This document shows, in pieces, positions 23,949 through 32,909 of a stretch of 64,000 nt of DNA. The stretch is from VAZQ01 sp963739175. GTDB taxonomy: Bacteria; Pseudomonadota; Alphaproteobacteria; Rhizobiales; Xanthobacteraceae. How positions within the stretch are numbered: position 1 is the first letter of the stretch; each line of letters opens with the position of its first letter. A model generated the notes under the pieces. The model was not told the DNA's origin, did not search any database, and was given only the letters and a program-made list of their open reading frames with translations. A program made the position numbers and the translations under genes. The DNA lies in assembly GCA_963739175.1 (NCBI GenBank), contig CAVTZH010000001.1:186001-250000 (forward strand). Reading direction: 5' to 3'.

Positions 23949-24057
23949 ATCTTGTCCACGATGTGATGGCCATCACAGCGGTCAAGCCAGCAATCAGCGA
24001 ATCCTGCTCCCGAACGGCCGCAATCAGGCGCGGCCACATAGGAAATGAGGGAGCACC

Positions 24058-24623
24058 ATGACCAACGGATTCGAACACGGCGTACGCCGCTATTCCGACC
24101 TGCTGACCACCGGGCTGCATCAAGACCGGCGCCGATGGACGCAAGATCTTCTATCCGTGGGGCATAGCTCGGCAACGGCTACATCATCCCATCGAACGAC
24201 GCTTACGAGCGGCTGAACGACCACTCAAGATGTTCATAGTCGTCACGCTCGGCGATCATGGCTCCTCCTTCCGATCACAGTCCCGGGCCAGTAGCCTCGC
24301 CGGCGCTATCGTCATGGCGTTGTGCGCTGGCCTTCTACATGGATCTGGATGCGGTTTGTGCTGCGCGGATTGCAGCGCACGGAGGAGAGACTGACGTACC
24401 ATGAAGGCGTCACCAACATCGCCCGCCTGATGCCTGGATGGCTGCTCTGGGTCGAAGCAATCCTGACGCTTGTATTCGTCGCGGCCGGCATCCTCATGCT
24501 CATCACCGAGCCCGGCCAAATGGATGACCGCGCTCGCCGGGATCCTTTTCTTCGGCCTCGGCGCGGTGATGTTCGCTCGCCATGCTGGTGATGCAGCGGC
24601 GCCTGGCGCGCGGGCAATCCTGA
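24058..24623 (+). pseudogene. decayed membrane-protein gene, about six frameshifts
   Basis: An ATG with a GAGGGAGC ribosome site opens MTNGFEHGVRRYSDLLTTG. After that the coding signal hops frames: IKTGADGRKIFYPWG, then GNGYIIPSNDAYERLNDH, then KMFIVVTL, then a hydrophobic run ending ALCAGLLHG, then WMRFVLRGLQRTEERLTYHE with GWLLWVEAILTLVFVAAGIL, then WMTALAGILFFGLGAVMFAR, then MLVMQRRLARGQS and a stop. Joined, this is a roughly 180-residue protein with about four membrane helices. Its N-terminal block is a paralogue of the next gene. Six shifts in 566 bases indicate true decay. Confidence 0.7.
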
Positions 24624-24651
24624 CGCGGCGACCGGCCAACCATGAGGCACC

Positions 24652-24945
24652 ATGACAGGCGTCTTCAAGACCGGGAGAGACGGGCGCAAGCTGTTCTTCC
24701 CGTGGGGCCCGCGGAGCACCAGCTTCGTGATCCCGACGCAGGCGCGCTACCGGCGGCTGCGCCTTCAGGTCACGAGCTACATGATCGTCGCGCTGTTGTT
24801 GATTGTCGGCACGGCGATCTGGCTGCCGTTCTATGTCTCCCTCGGCGTCGCCGTCCTGATGGGTTGGCTGTATTCGGCCTGGACCCCGCGACTGGTGCGC
24901 GGCTTGCCGCTGTCGGCGGAACGGATGTCAGATCGCAACCGATGA
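24652..24945 (+). CDS. small membrane protein, 97 aa, paralogue of the decayed gene upstream
   Basis: A 97-residue protein. The N-terminal block VFKTGRDGRKLFFPWGPRSTSFVIP aligns in pattern with IKTGADGRKIFYPWG...GYIIP of the preceding pseudogene. Two membrane helices follow (about 43-62 and 63-80). It lacks the second helix pair of the paralogue and may be a naturally short member. I do not know the family function; similar KTGxDGRKLFFPWG proteins occur as small inner-membrane proteins in Rhizobiales. Confidence 0.7.
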   Translation: MTGVFKTGRDGRKLFFPWGPRSTSFVIPTQARYRRLRLQVTSYMIVALLLIVGTAIWLPFYVSLGVAVLMGWLYSAWTPRLVRGLPLSAERMSDRNR

Positions 24946-24963
24946 CGGCTACTGCCTGAAACA

Positions 24964-25629
24964 TCAGGCGGTCGGATGCGCGCGCGACGAACCCCGGCGC
25001 GTTGCCGGCAGCGCCATGATGCGCTCGACCCAGCTCCCGATCGCTTTGACGAGTGTATTGCTTCTGGAGGGCGCATCGTCGCTGGGCGCGAGAGGAACGG
25101 CTGGCACCGCAGCGACGGCCGGCACGGCGTCCGGACGGCGCACCAGCCGCTTCGCACGCTTGCGGATGGCGGGCTTGGCCATCTTGTCGCGCAGCGCCTG
25201 CTTGGCGGCTTTGACGGCGACCGGCCCCACATTGGCGAGGAAAATTTTTTCGTGCGGGCGCGACAGCGTGTCGATGGCCTCCTTCAGCGGCAGCCACTTC
25301 ACAGCCTTGACGTCGCGAGTGAGCTCGCGCACCGGCCCACCGATCGCCCGCATGTGCCAGAACTGCACGACTTTCATCTTGCTGGCGACGGGATAGACCA
25401 TCGAACCGAGAAATTCGTGAACCGAAACCTCGTGTCCGGTCTCCTCGAGCACTTCGCGTTTGGCGGCGATGTGCGGGCGCTCACCGGGATAGAGCTTGCC
25501 CTTGGGCAGCACCCAGGCCTTATCGCCCTTTCGCAATCTCACGACTGCGATGCGCGGTTTGGAGCCTGCTCGTATGACAATGCCACCTGCAGCCAAAATC
25601 GGCGCGTGGGCCTCCACCAAATCAGCCAT
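24964..25629 (-). CDS. NUDIX hydrolase with basic C-terminal extension
   Basis: A 221-residue protein. The Nudix box is complete: G-x5-E-x7-REVLEETG (GKLYPGERPHIAAKREVLEE, about residues 43-62), so pyrophosphohydrolase activity on a nucleoside-diphosphate derivative is expected. The first 140 residues are the domain. The last 80 are Lys/Arg/Ala/Pro-rich, predicted disordered and possibly nucleic-acid- or polyphosphate-binding. The ATG at 25629 (MADLVEAH) is chosen over a longer frame. It converges on the small membrane protein gene. Confidence 0.88.
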   Translation of the reverse strand: MADLVEAHAPILAAGGIVIRAGSKPRIAVVRLRKGDKAWVLPKGKLYPGERPHIAAKREVLEETGHEVSVHEFLGSMVYPVASKMKVVQFWHMRAIGGPVRELTRDVKAVKWLPLKEAIDTLSRPHEKIFLANVGPVAVKAAKQALRDKMAKPAIRKRAKRLVRRPDAVPAVAAVPAVPLAPSDDAPSRSNTLVKAIGSWVERIMALPATRRGSSRAHPTA

Positions 25630-25741
25630 GCAAAAATCTATGCCGAAGCGTTTCCCGCAGGGCAAGTAAAGAATCGCTGCCTGGCCTCAACCGGGACTTC
25701 CGAACTGGACAAGTGACGCCGACGAACTATCGGCAGATACG

Positions 25742-27319
25742 CTACGCGCGTCCAACTGCCTTGCCGATGACTGCCGCCACGTTCTCCGGCGCGCGGTCGC
25801 CGGTCCAGACCACGTAACGATCGGGCCGCACCAGGATCAGCCGCGCGTCGTAGGCATTCCCGGCCTGGTCGCGCACGACCGTCAGCGGCACGCCGAGCGC
25901 CTGCGCCGCCTGCTCGAACGCCGCCACCGCGCGATCGTCGGCGTCGAACGCCAGCAGCGTGAACTCCGCGCCCAGTTCCTCGAACACGTTGCGGCCGGAC
26001 GAAAGAAGCTGCGACGGCAGATGGTGTCCGGCGCGCGCCTTGAAGGTGTGCGAGCCGTGCGCGCTGCTGACGCCGCCGGGCGGACCGAACATCACCGGCG
26101 AGCCTTCGTAATGCGGCTCGTAGGTCAACGTGCGCGCGCGCGATTCTCCTTGGATTTCCTTCCAGGCGCGTTCGAATGCTTCGCGGTCGCGCTCCGGGCT
26201 GTAGTTTTCCAGGAGCTCGCGTTCCACACGGATGCGCGCTTCGATGAATTTCTCCGCCGTCTCCTCGAATACCGGCCGCCGCTCCTCTGAATAGGACTTA
26301 AGCAGCGCGTCGCTGCCCCAGCCTTTCAGGTGCGCGGCGAGCTTCCAGCCGAGATTGGCGACGTCGTCGAGGCCGCTGTTGAGGCCGTAGCCGCCATAGG
26401 GCGGATGGCTGTGGGCAGCGTCGCCGGCGATGAAGACGCGGCCGACCTGATATTTCTCGGCGACCGCGATGCGCAGATCCCAGAAACCGACATAGTCGAA
26501 CTCGCAGGCGAAGTTGAAGCCGGCGGCGCGCTGCATCAGCCCGTGAAAATCGTAGTTGTCGCGCGTGGTGTCGGGCGGCACCGGCGCATGGAAAAAGAAG
26601 CTCTCGCCCAGGTCGACGCGACCGAAGAACATCCAGTAGCCCTTCAGATCGGGATGCATCGCCCGGAATGTCGAGCGCGGCGGAAAGCGCTTGAAGCCTT
26701 CGTGCAGCTCGCGCGAGCGGATGACGGCGAGCACCATGAGCTGATCGAAATCGGTACCGCCGCGCTCGATGCCGACTTGCTGGCGCACCGTCGAATGCCC
26801 GCCATCGCAGCCGACCACATAGTCCGCTTCGAGCGTCATGCGCTCGGTCCCGCCCTCCTTCGCGATCGTGACGCGCGCTCCCTGCGCGTCCTGCTCGACG
26901 GTCTGCCCGGTCCAGCCGAATGCGCTTTCGACAGCGGGGAGTTCCGCCATGCGCGCACGCAGCACCTCTTCGGTGAGATATTGCGGTAGCCGCTCCGACT
27001 CCTGGGAGTAGTAGCGATCGACGACCTCGCGCACCTCCGGCGCATACCAATACTCGCTCATGAGGTTGCGGTACGCGGTGACGCCCCTGGTTGGAAAATC
27101 GGGCGGCAACAGCCGCACCGCGCGCACCTTGTCGGCGACGCCCCAGGCATAGAAGTGCTCCATCGAGCGCTGGGTGAGGCCCTGCCCCTTCGGGATGCGC
27201 TGCGGTGTAAGACGTCGCTCGATCAGCGCGCAGGTGATGCCGCGCAGCCCAAGCTCGACCGCAAGCGCGACGCCGACGGGACCGCCGCCGACAATGACGA
27301 CCTGATGGCGTTTCTTCAT
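25742..27319 (-). CDS. FAD-dependent aromatic monooxygenase (PheA/TfdB type)
   Basis: A 525-residue flavoprotein hydroxylase. It has the N-terminal dinucleotide fold HQVVIVGGGPVGVALAVEL, the DG motif region (ADYVVGCDGGHSTVRQQVGI, about residue 165) and the second FAD motif FIAGDAAHSHPPYGGYGLNSG (about residue 295). The C-terminal thioredoxin-like domain (from about 430) is typical of phenol or 3-(3-hydroxyphenyl)propionate hydroxylases. The expected reaction is NAD(P)H- and O2-dependent hydroxylation of a phenolic ring. The LigB-type dioxygenase and an amidohydrolase lie upstream on the same strand, giving a hydroxylate-then-cleave module. Confidence 0.9.
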   Translation of the reverse strand: MKKRHQVVIVGGGPVGVALAVELGLRGITCALIERRLTPQRIPKGQGLTQRSMEHFYAWGVADKVRAVRLLPPDFPTRGVTAYRNLMSEYWYAPEVREVVDRYYSQESERLPQYLTEEVLRARMAELPAVESAFGWTGQTVEQDAQGARVTIAKEGGTERMTLEADYVVGCDGGHSTVRQQVGIERGGTDFDQLMVLAVIRSRELHEGFKRFPPRSTFRAMHPDLKGYWMFFGRVDLGESFFFHAPVPPDTTRDNYDFHGLMQRAAGFNFACEFDYVGFWDLRIAVAEKYQVGRVFIAGDAAHSHPPYGGYGLNSGLDDVANLGWKLAAHLKGWGSDALLKSYSEERRPVFEETAEKFIEARIRVERELLENYSPERDREAFERAWKEIQGESRARTLTYEPHYEGSPVMFGPPGGVSSAHGSHTFKARAGHHLPSQLLSSGRNVFEELGAEFTLLAFDADDRAVAAFEQAAQALGVPLTVVRDQAGNAYDARLILVRPDRYVVWTGDRAPENVAAVIGKAVGRA

Positions 27320-27364
27320 TTGTGCATTTTCTTGGTTGTCATGGCGGTTCCCGGGCGAGTGAAG

Positions 27365-27498
27365 CCATAAGCGCGTTTACGCGCGTCTTCGACGCGCTAT
27401 GGCGAAACGAGACCCGGGACCCAGCGCAAGAATCGCGAAGCACAATATTTCTTTCGCTGGGTCCCGGCTCGCGCTTACGCGCGTCCGGGACACGAGAC
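27365..27498. repeat. intergenic palindromic repeat, family C copy 1
   Basis: The gap between the FAD monooxygenase and the dioxygenase contains the 40-bp block CCATAAGCGCGTTTACGCGC...CGCTATGGCG (27365-27404), then inverted arms GACCCGGGACCCAGCG and CGCTGGGTCCCGG around an AT-rich centre. The 40-bp block recurs inverted at about 49672-49711 and in part at 39826-39845. Confidence 0.75.
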
Positions 27499-28515
27499 TC
27501 AGCTGCGTTGCAGGTCCCACCAGTAGAAGCCGTTCGCGGTGCCGGTGCCGGCCGGCGAGCGATAGCACGGGACGTAGTCGATCTCGTTCATCTCGGCCTT
27601 GGAATCCTCCAGCAGGCCGGCGAGCGAGATCCAGGACTTCAGCTCCGACGTTCCCGACTGCAGCTCCTTGAGCGGGATCGAGGTGAGGAAATTCTTGTCG
27701 CGCTGCTTCAGCGCGCCGACGAATTTGCGGTCGAACTCCTCGTCGATCACGAAATGGCTCATGCCGCCGGAGGCGAACACCGCCACGCGCTTGTCGGACT
27801 CCCAGGAATTGATCGCCTGCTTGACGATCTGGCCGAACTGGTAGGCGCGCCTCGCGCTCGGCTGGTTCGGCGGGAAGAACGTGTTCTGGTAGATCGGCAC
27901 GTTGGGCACGACGTTGTCGCGCATCACCTGCCGGTAGATGTGGCCGAACGCGTGCGACGCGCCGTTGCGCGCATGCGCGGGCCACACCTTCGAGGCGGCG
28001 ACGTCGAAATCGTGCTCGGTCAGCGTCTTGATGATGTGCATGCCGAGGTCGGGCACGCCGCGATATTCCTTGTATTCCTCCGCCGCGTGGCCGTGCTCGG
28101 CCTCGGCGACGCCGGGCGGCAGCTTCGCCTTGTCTTCTTCCGACTGCGGATAGCTCGGGATGGTGTCGCCGAAGAACACCATGAACGCCGGGTTGAGCTC
28201 GCCGGTCTTGTAGATCTCGTCCTGGTCGTTGCCGAGGATCACCGCGACGTCGGCGCCGACCGCCTCCCACTTGTCGGCCAGCACCTCCATCGCGGCATGG
28301 CAGCGCGCGTGATAGCCGGTCTGCGCCTCCATCGACGATTTGGCGTCGAGCCCCTCGGCGCGGCGCATGTCGACCAGCTCGTCGAAGCTGTAGACGCCGT
28401 TGCGGAACGGATGCTTGCGCCCCTTGTCGGCTTTGACGCGAAGCTGCCACTGCTCGACCGTGGTGTGGAGCTGCGGCCCGTGGGTGGTGGCCATCGCGAG
28501 CACGATCTTTGCCAT
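27499..28515 (-). CDS. class III extradiol ring-cleavage dioxygenase (LigB-like)
   Basis: A 338-residue protein of the LigB superfamily. The iron-ligand His12 falls in MATTHGP exactly as in LigB. Further family marks are a His-rich helix QTGYHARCHAAMEVLADKWEAVGAD, NTFFPPNQPSARRAYQFG and GGMSHFVIDEEFDR carrying the Glu-type ligand. It should cleave a catecholic or gallate-type ring meta to the hydroxyls, as in protocatechuate 4,5- or 3-O-methylgallate dioxygenase. The ATG at 28515 is used. It lies 28 bases from the amidohydrolase gene upstream and supplies the ring-opening step for the FAD hydroxylase downstream. Confidence 0.88.
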   Translation of the reverse strand: MAKIVLAMATTHGPQLHTTVEQWQLRVKADKGRKHPFRNGVYSFDELVDMRRAEGLDAKSSMEAQTGYHARCHAAMEVLADKWEAVGADVAVILGNDQDEIYKTGELNPAFMVFFGDTIPSYPQSEEDKAKLPPGVAEAEHGHAAEEYKEYRGVPDLGMHIIKTLTEHDFDVAASKVWPAHARNGASHAFGHIYRQVMRDNVVPNVPIYQNTFFPPNQPSARRAYQFGQIVKQAINSWESDKRVAVFASGGMSHFVIDEEFDRKFVGALKQRDKNFLTSIPLKELQSGTSELKSWISLAGLLEDSKAEMNEIDYVPCYRSPAGTGTANGFYWWDLQRS

Positions 28516-28543
28516 TGTCGATTTCCTCCGAAGCCTCTGCGCG

Positions 28544-29551
28544 TCACACCTTGAGCTTGAAGACCTTGCGCGCGTTGCCGGCGAAGATTTTTTCACGGTC
28601 GGCCGGCGACAGCCAGTCGAAACTTTCGATATGCGGCTTGATGTGGTCCATGGTGTGCCCGGTGTCGGGATCGACGGCGGAGCCGACGCCCGGACATTCC
28701 GAGCCGAACAGGCAGCGATCGGGGCCGACCGTCTTGATCAGGAGCTCGAGCGCCGGCGCGGTGTAGAGCACGGTGTCGAAATAGAGCAGCTTGAGCCGGT
28801 CGCGGAAGCGCGTCGCGCCGCGCCCGCGCAGCGACGGCGCGTCGAAGCGCCCGAGCTGATACGGGATCGCGCCGCCGCCATGCGAGACGACGATCTTCAG
28901 GTTCGGGAAAGTCCTTGAACACGTCGGAATTGAGCAGGCCGAGGATCGCGATCGTGCCCTCGTTGATCAGGTGCACCGAGTAGCTCGCGCGCTCGGAGCG
29001 CGAGCTTGCGGTGTGGATGTGCGCGGGGACGTCGAGCTCGCAGAGCTTCTCGTAGAGCGGATACCAGTAGCGGTCGCCGAGCGCGGGCGGCTCGACGCCG
29101 GAGTTCTCGTACGGATCGGGATTGAGCAGGCAGCCGACAAAGCCGAGCTCGTTCACGCAGCGCACGAGCTCCGGCAGCGCGCGCTCGATCGGATCGCCGG
29201 CGGCCTGCGGCAGGCTCGCGACCCCGAAGAATTTTCCGGGATACATCTGGGTCTGCCGGTGGATGACATTGTGGCATTCCTCGGCGAACCAGTGCACCAG
29301 CTTGCGGGTTTCTCGCTGTGCATGAGCTGGAACGGCCGCGGCGAGATCAGCTGCACGTCGGTGCCGTGATCGTGCAGCGCGCCGAGATGGCCCTTTGGGT
29401 GGATCTCCGCGGCGTTGAGCGCGGCGCGCATCTCGTCGTCGGTGACCTTGACGCCGCCGCGGCCGTGCGAGCCGCGCGACGCCAGCAGCACGGCCTTGTA
29501 GGCCCAGAGCTGCGCCGGCGCGCTGACGTGCCCGTGGCAGTCGATGATCAT
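28544..29551 (-). pseudogene. amidohydrolase-2 family protein with two compensating frameshifts
   Basis: From the ATG at 29551 the frame reads MIIDCHGHVS...DVQLISPRPFQLMHSEK, then shifts near 29310 (one base missing in GAGAAACCCGC), continues as RKLVHWFAEECHNVIHRQT ... SDVFKDFP, shifts back near 28913 (extra G before AACCTG), and ends SHGGGAIPYQLGRFD ... CLFGSECPGVGSAVD to the stop at 28544. The net change is zero and full length would be 335 residues. HxH, two later His and the terminal metal ligand are present, so the parent was a complete enzyme of the aromatic decarboxylase/hydrolase group. Cotranscribed with the LigB-type gene. Confidence 0.75.
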
Positions 29552-29692
29552 CGGCCGGCCTCCCCGTTGCTTATTCCGCTCAGGTTACGACGGGAGCGCC
29601 GCCGCCAACAAGGTGATCGACGGCGGCGGCGAAACTGTCGTACGCTCGCGGCCGCTTGTGGTTCGCATGTGGTCTCTGGGAGACGCCGGGTC

Positions 29693-30664
29693 ATGCCGAT
29701 GGTCGCAAGCCTGCTGCGCATTGGCTTGGCCGCGCTGGCCGCGGTCGCTATGGCCGCGAGCGCGGCCGCGCAGACCTATCCCAACCGCGTCATCAAGATC
29801 ATCGTGCCGTTCGCGGTCGGCGGCCAGCCCGACACCGTCGCCCGCCTGATCGCGCAGCACCTCCAGGCCACGCTCGGCACCACCATCATCGACAACCGCC
29901 CCGGCAACAGCACGATCATCGGATCGAAATTCGCCGCCGGCGCCGATCCCGACGGCTACACGCTGCTGTTCGGCTCCACCACCTCGCTGGCGATCGTCCC
30001 CGCGATGACCTCGAACGCCGGCTACGACGCGGTGGCGAGCTTCAAGCCGATCGCGGCGATCTCGCGCTCGGCGATGTATCTCAATGTCGGGCCGTCGGTG
30101 CGCGCCAAGACCGTCGGCGAGCTGGTTGCCTTCGCCAAGGCCAATCCGGGCAAGCTGAATTTTGCGGCGCCGCCCGGCCCGCCGCACCTCGCCGGCGAGG
30201 CGTTCAAGCGCGCCGCCGGCATCGACATCGTGCCGGTGCCCTATCGCACCATGAACCAGGCCTTCACCGACCTCCTGGCCGGACAGATGGACATCGTGTT
30301 CGACTCGCCGGCGCCGCTCGCGCACCTGCTGCGTGAAGGAAAGGTCAGGGCGCTGGTCGGGCTTGGCACGGAGCGCATGGCACTGTTGCCCGACGTGCCG
30401 ACCATGGCCGAAAGCGGCCTGCCCGATCTACAGATGATCACCTGGAACGGGCTGGTCGCGCCGGCCGGCACGCCGGACGCGATCATCTCCCGCCTCAATG
30501 CCGCGATCAACGACGGCCTGAAGCTGCCGCAGATCCGCGACGCGCTGCAGAAATTCTCGTCGGAGCCGATCGGCGGTACGCCGCAGGAATTCGCCGCCCT
30601 GGTCGCGACCGAGTCGAAGAAGTGGGCCGAGATCGTCCGGCTTGCGGGCGTGAAGATCGACTAG
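29693..30664 (+). CDS. Bug/TctC-family solute-binding protein
   Basis: A 323-residue periplasmic binding protein with a signal peptide ending ASAAAQ, TYPNRVIKIIVPFAVGGQPD, and a variant second motif IIDNRPGNSTIIGSKFAAGADPDG. It diverges from the amidohydrolase/dioxygenase/monooxygenase cluster across 141 bases, so it may bind the aromatic acid those enzymes degrade; that is inference. Its stop codon lies inside a 23-bp sequence duplicated 120 bases downstream. Confidence 0.92.
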   Translation: MPMVASLLRIGLAALAAVAMAASAAAQTYPNRVIKIIVPFAVGGQPDTVARLIAQHLQATLGTTIIDNRPGNSTIIGSKFAAGADPDGYTLLFGSTTSLAIVPAMTSNAGYDAVASFKPIAAISRSAMYLNVGPSVRAKTVGELVAFAKANPGKLNFAAPPGPPHLAGEAFKRAAGIDIVPVPYRTMNQAFTDLLAGQMDIVFDSPAPLAHLLREGKVRALVGLGTERMALLPDVPTMAESGLPDLQMITWNGLVAPAGTPDAIISRLNAAINDGLKLPQIRDALQKFSSEPIGGTPQEFAALVATESKKWAEIVRLAGVKID

Positions 30665-30789
30665 CGGCGCTTGCATCATTGCCGCTCGTCCCCGCGAAAG
30701 CGGGGACCCAGGGCCGGGAAGAAATTCTGGATGCCCGCTTGCGCGGGCATGAGCGGAGGATAGGTCGGCGTGAAGATCGACTAGCGGCG
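30647..30789. repeat. 23-bp direct repeat bracketing a REP-like element
   Basis: The sequence GGCGTGAAGATCGACTAGCGGCG occurs at 30647-30669 (including the stop of the preceding gene) and again at 30767-30789. Between them lies one copy of palindromic repeat family A (30682-30758). The spacing suggests insertion of the repeat together with local duplication. Confidence 0.88.
30682..30758. repeat. palindromic intergenic repeat, family A copy 1
   Basis: Outer arms CCGCTCGTCCCCGCGAAAGC and its near-complement GCTTGCGCGGGCATGAGCGG flank a variable centre, with two inner hairpins. Other copies are at 33865-33938, 57286-57374 and 59573-59647. Confidence 0.88.
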
Positions 30790-30796
30790 GTACACG

Positions 30797-31774
30797 TCAC
30801 TGCGGCTTCATGCCGGACGCCTTGACCACCTTGCCCCATTTCTCGATTTCGCCGGCGAAGATTTTTCCGAAGTCGGCGGGCGAGCCCGGCAGCGGCTCGC
30901 CGCCGGTGTCGAGGAACTTCGCTTTCATTGTCGGATCGGCATAGGCGGCGTTGATCGCCTTGTTGAGCGTGTCGATGATCTCGGCCGGCGTACCGCGCGG
31001 CACGCCGATGCCGGTCGTGGCGCTCGCCTCGTAGCCGGGCAAGGTATCGCTCATGAGGGGCAAGTCGGGCAGCGTCTGCGAACGCTGCGCCGTCGTCACC
31101 GCCAGCGCGCGCAGCGTCTTCTTGCGCAGCGGGCCGATCGAGGCCGACATCGGCTCGAACATCATGTCGGCCTTGCCGGCGATCATGTCGCGCAGCGCCG
31201 GTCCGCCGCCGTCGTAGTGCTGCTCGGTCAGGTCGACGCCGGTCATCAAGCGAAACAGCTTGCCAGATACATGCGGCGACGAGCCCGCGCCGGTCATCGC
31301 CATCCGGAGCTTGCCGGGATTGGCCTTGGCGTAGGCAATCAGCTCCGGCACCGTCGCCGCCGGCACCGACGGATGCACCACCAGCACCAGCGCTTCGCGC
31401 GTCAGCGCCGCGACCGGCGCGATGTCGCGGCGGATGTCGAAGCTCAGGTTCGGGAACAGCGAGGCGTTGATCGCGTTTGCCGGCCCCATCAGCAGCATGG
31501 TGTAGCCGTCAGGCGGCGCGCGCACGACCAGCTCGGTCGCCGGATTGCTCGAGCCGCCGGCGCGGTTCTCGACCTCGAACGGCTGGCCGAGCCGCTCGGT
31601 CAGCCAGCCGCCGATCAGGCGGGCGAGGATGTCGTTCGGACCGCCGGGCGCAAAGCCGACCACGAAGCGCACCGGCTTTGACGGATAGGCTTGCGCCTGC
31701 GCGCGCCCGGAGATTGCCGGTAACGCGAAAGCACCGGCGGTCAGTTGCAGAAAACGGCGACGCGGAACGCGCAT
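30797..31774 (-). CDS. Bug/TctC-family solute-binding protein, Tat-type signal
   Basis: A 325-residue Bug protein whose N-terminus MRVPRRRFLQLTAGAF carries a twin-arginine-like signal, unlike the other Bug proteins here. The mature start YPSKPVRFVVGFAPGGPND and ENRAGGSSNPATELVVRAPPDG follow. The ATG at 31774 is used because it places the RR motif at the start. It is the last gene of a minus-strand run with an amidohydrolase, a cupin dioxygenase and an FAD monooxygenase, so it is probably the receptor for that pathway. Confidence 0.92.
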   Translation of the reverse strand: MRVPRRRFLQLTAGAFALPAISGRAQAQAYPSKPVRFVVGFAPGGPNDILARLIGGWLTERLGQPFEVENRAGGSSNPATELVVRAPPDGYTMLLMGPANAINASLFPNLSFDIRRDIAPVAALTREALVLVVHPSVPAATVPELIAYAKANPGKLRMAMTGAGSSPHVSGKLFRLMTGVDLTEQHYDGGGPALRDMIAGKADMMFEPMSASIGPLRKKTLRALAVTTAQRSQTLPDLPLMSDTLPGYEASATTGIGVPRGTPAEIIDTLNKAINAAYADPTMKAKFLDTGGEPLPGSPADFGKIFAGEIEKWGKVVKASGMKPQ

Positions 31775-31784
31775 GAGATTCCCC

Positions 31785-32792
31785 CTACGCAATGCCAAAA
31801 ATCTTTTGCGCGTTACGATAGCAGATCTTCTCCATGTCGGCGGGCGCGAGGTTCATGGAATTGAGCACCTTGAGGGTGTCGCGGATGTAGCCCGGACCCT
31901 TCTCCTTGTCGAACGGACAGTCGGAGGCAAACACCACCCGCTCGGGCGTGAAGAAATCGATGCCGCACACCGTCGCGGCGCGCGCGCCCTCCACCGCGGT
32001 GTCGCCGTAGAAATCCTTGAAGTAGTCGTAGGGACGTTTCTTCAGGCCGCGCAGCACCGCGCCGTAGTCCTCGTCGGAGGTGCGCGCGCCGAGCTGGTCG
32101 AAACTGTGGCCGACGCGGCCTTCGAGATAAGGGATCACGCCGCCGAGATGATGCGCCACAATGATGAGGCCGGGATTGCGGTCGATGATGCCGGAGAACA
32201 CGAAGCGCGCGAGCGTCACGCCGGTCTCGTAGGGCCAGCCGAGCACGCTGCAGATTTCATATTTCGAGACCTTCTCGGTCGGATAGTCCGGCATCTCGCG
32301 CGTGCGCGCGGGATGCAACAGGATCGGCTTGCCGGACTTGGCGATGATCTCGTAGATCGGCCAGAATTTCTTCTCGTCGAGCGGCTCGCCATTGGCGTTG
32401 GTGCCGATCTGGATGCCATTGGCGCCGTTCTTGAGCACGCGCTCGGCCTCTTTCGCCGCCGCGTCCGGCACGTTCATCGGCAGCATCGCGGTCCAGCCGA
32501 CGAAATGCTTGGGATGCTTGGCGACGACTTCCTGCAGGCCGTCATTGGCGATCTTCGCCATCTCCACCGATTTGTCGGGCCCGAACAATCGCTCGATCGG
32601 CGGCAGGCCGTGCGAGAGCACCTGCGTGTAATCGGGAAACTGCTCGACCACCTTCAGCCGCAGGTCGATGTCGGAGAGCGCCGGGATGCCGCGCACGCGC
32701 TTGCCGAGGTCCTTCTGGCCGGCGGGCGTCTCGAGCAGCGCGTCGTAATAGCGCTTCGGAAAAAAATGATTGAAGGCGTCGATGGTGCGCAC
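31785..32792 (-). CDS. amidohydrolase-2 family protein
   Basis: A 335-residue TIM-barrel hydrolase/decarboxylase. The first metal motif is degenerate (TIDAFNHFFP in place of HxH). The other markers are present: ILLHPARTREMPD, IIVAHHLGGVIPYLEGR and VVFASDCPFDKEKG. Loss of the usual N-terminal HxH places it with the subgroup related to 4-oxalomesaconate hydratase/OMA-like or ACMSD-like enzymes with altered metal sites. The GTG at 32792 with AAGGAAAC ahead is the chosen start. It lies 10 bases upstream of the Tat-type Bug gene. Confidence 0.83.
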   Translation of the reverse strand: MRTIDAFNHFFPKRYYDALLETPAGQKDLGKRVRGIPALSDIDLRLKVVEQFPDYTQVLSHGLPPIERLFGPDKSVEMAKIANDGLQEVVAKHPKHFVGWTAMLPMNVPDAAAKEAERVLKNGANGIQIGTNANGEPLDEKKFWPIYEIIAKSGKPILLHPARTREMPDYPTEKVSKYEICSVLGWPYETGVTLARFVFSGIIDRNPGLIIVAHHLGGVIPYLEGRVGHSFDQLGARTSDEDYGAVLRGLKKRPYDYFKDFYGDTAVEGARAATVCGIDFFTPERVVFASDCPFDKEKGPGYIRDTLKVLNSMNLAPADMEKICYRNAQKIFGIA

Positions 32793-32817
32793 TGTTTGTT
32801 TCCTTCCCCGATATTGT

Positions 32818-32892
32818 GTCATGCGCGGGCTTGACCCGCGCATCCATCCCTTTTTCGCAAGATGGATTGCCGGGTCAAGCCCGGCAATGACG
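32818..32892. repeat. palindromic intergenic repeat, family B copy 3 (variant)
   Basis: Arms TGTCATGCGCGGGCTTGACC and GGGTCAAGCCCGGCAATGAC enclose two short hairpins between the amidohydrolase and cupin genes. It is related to the copies at 50579-50665 and 53078-53166. Confidence 0.75.
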
Positions 32893-32909
32893 ATTCAGCG
32901 CTCGTTTTA

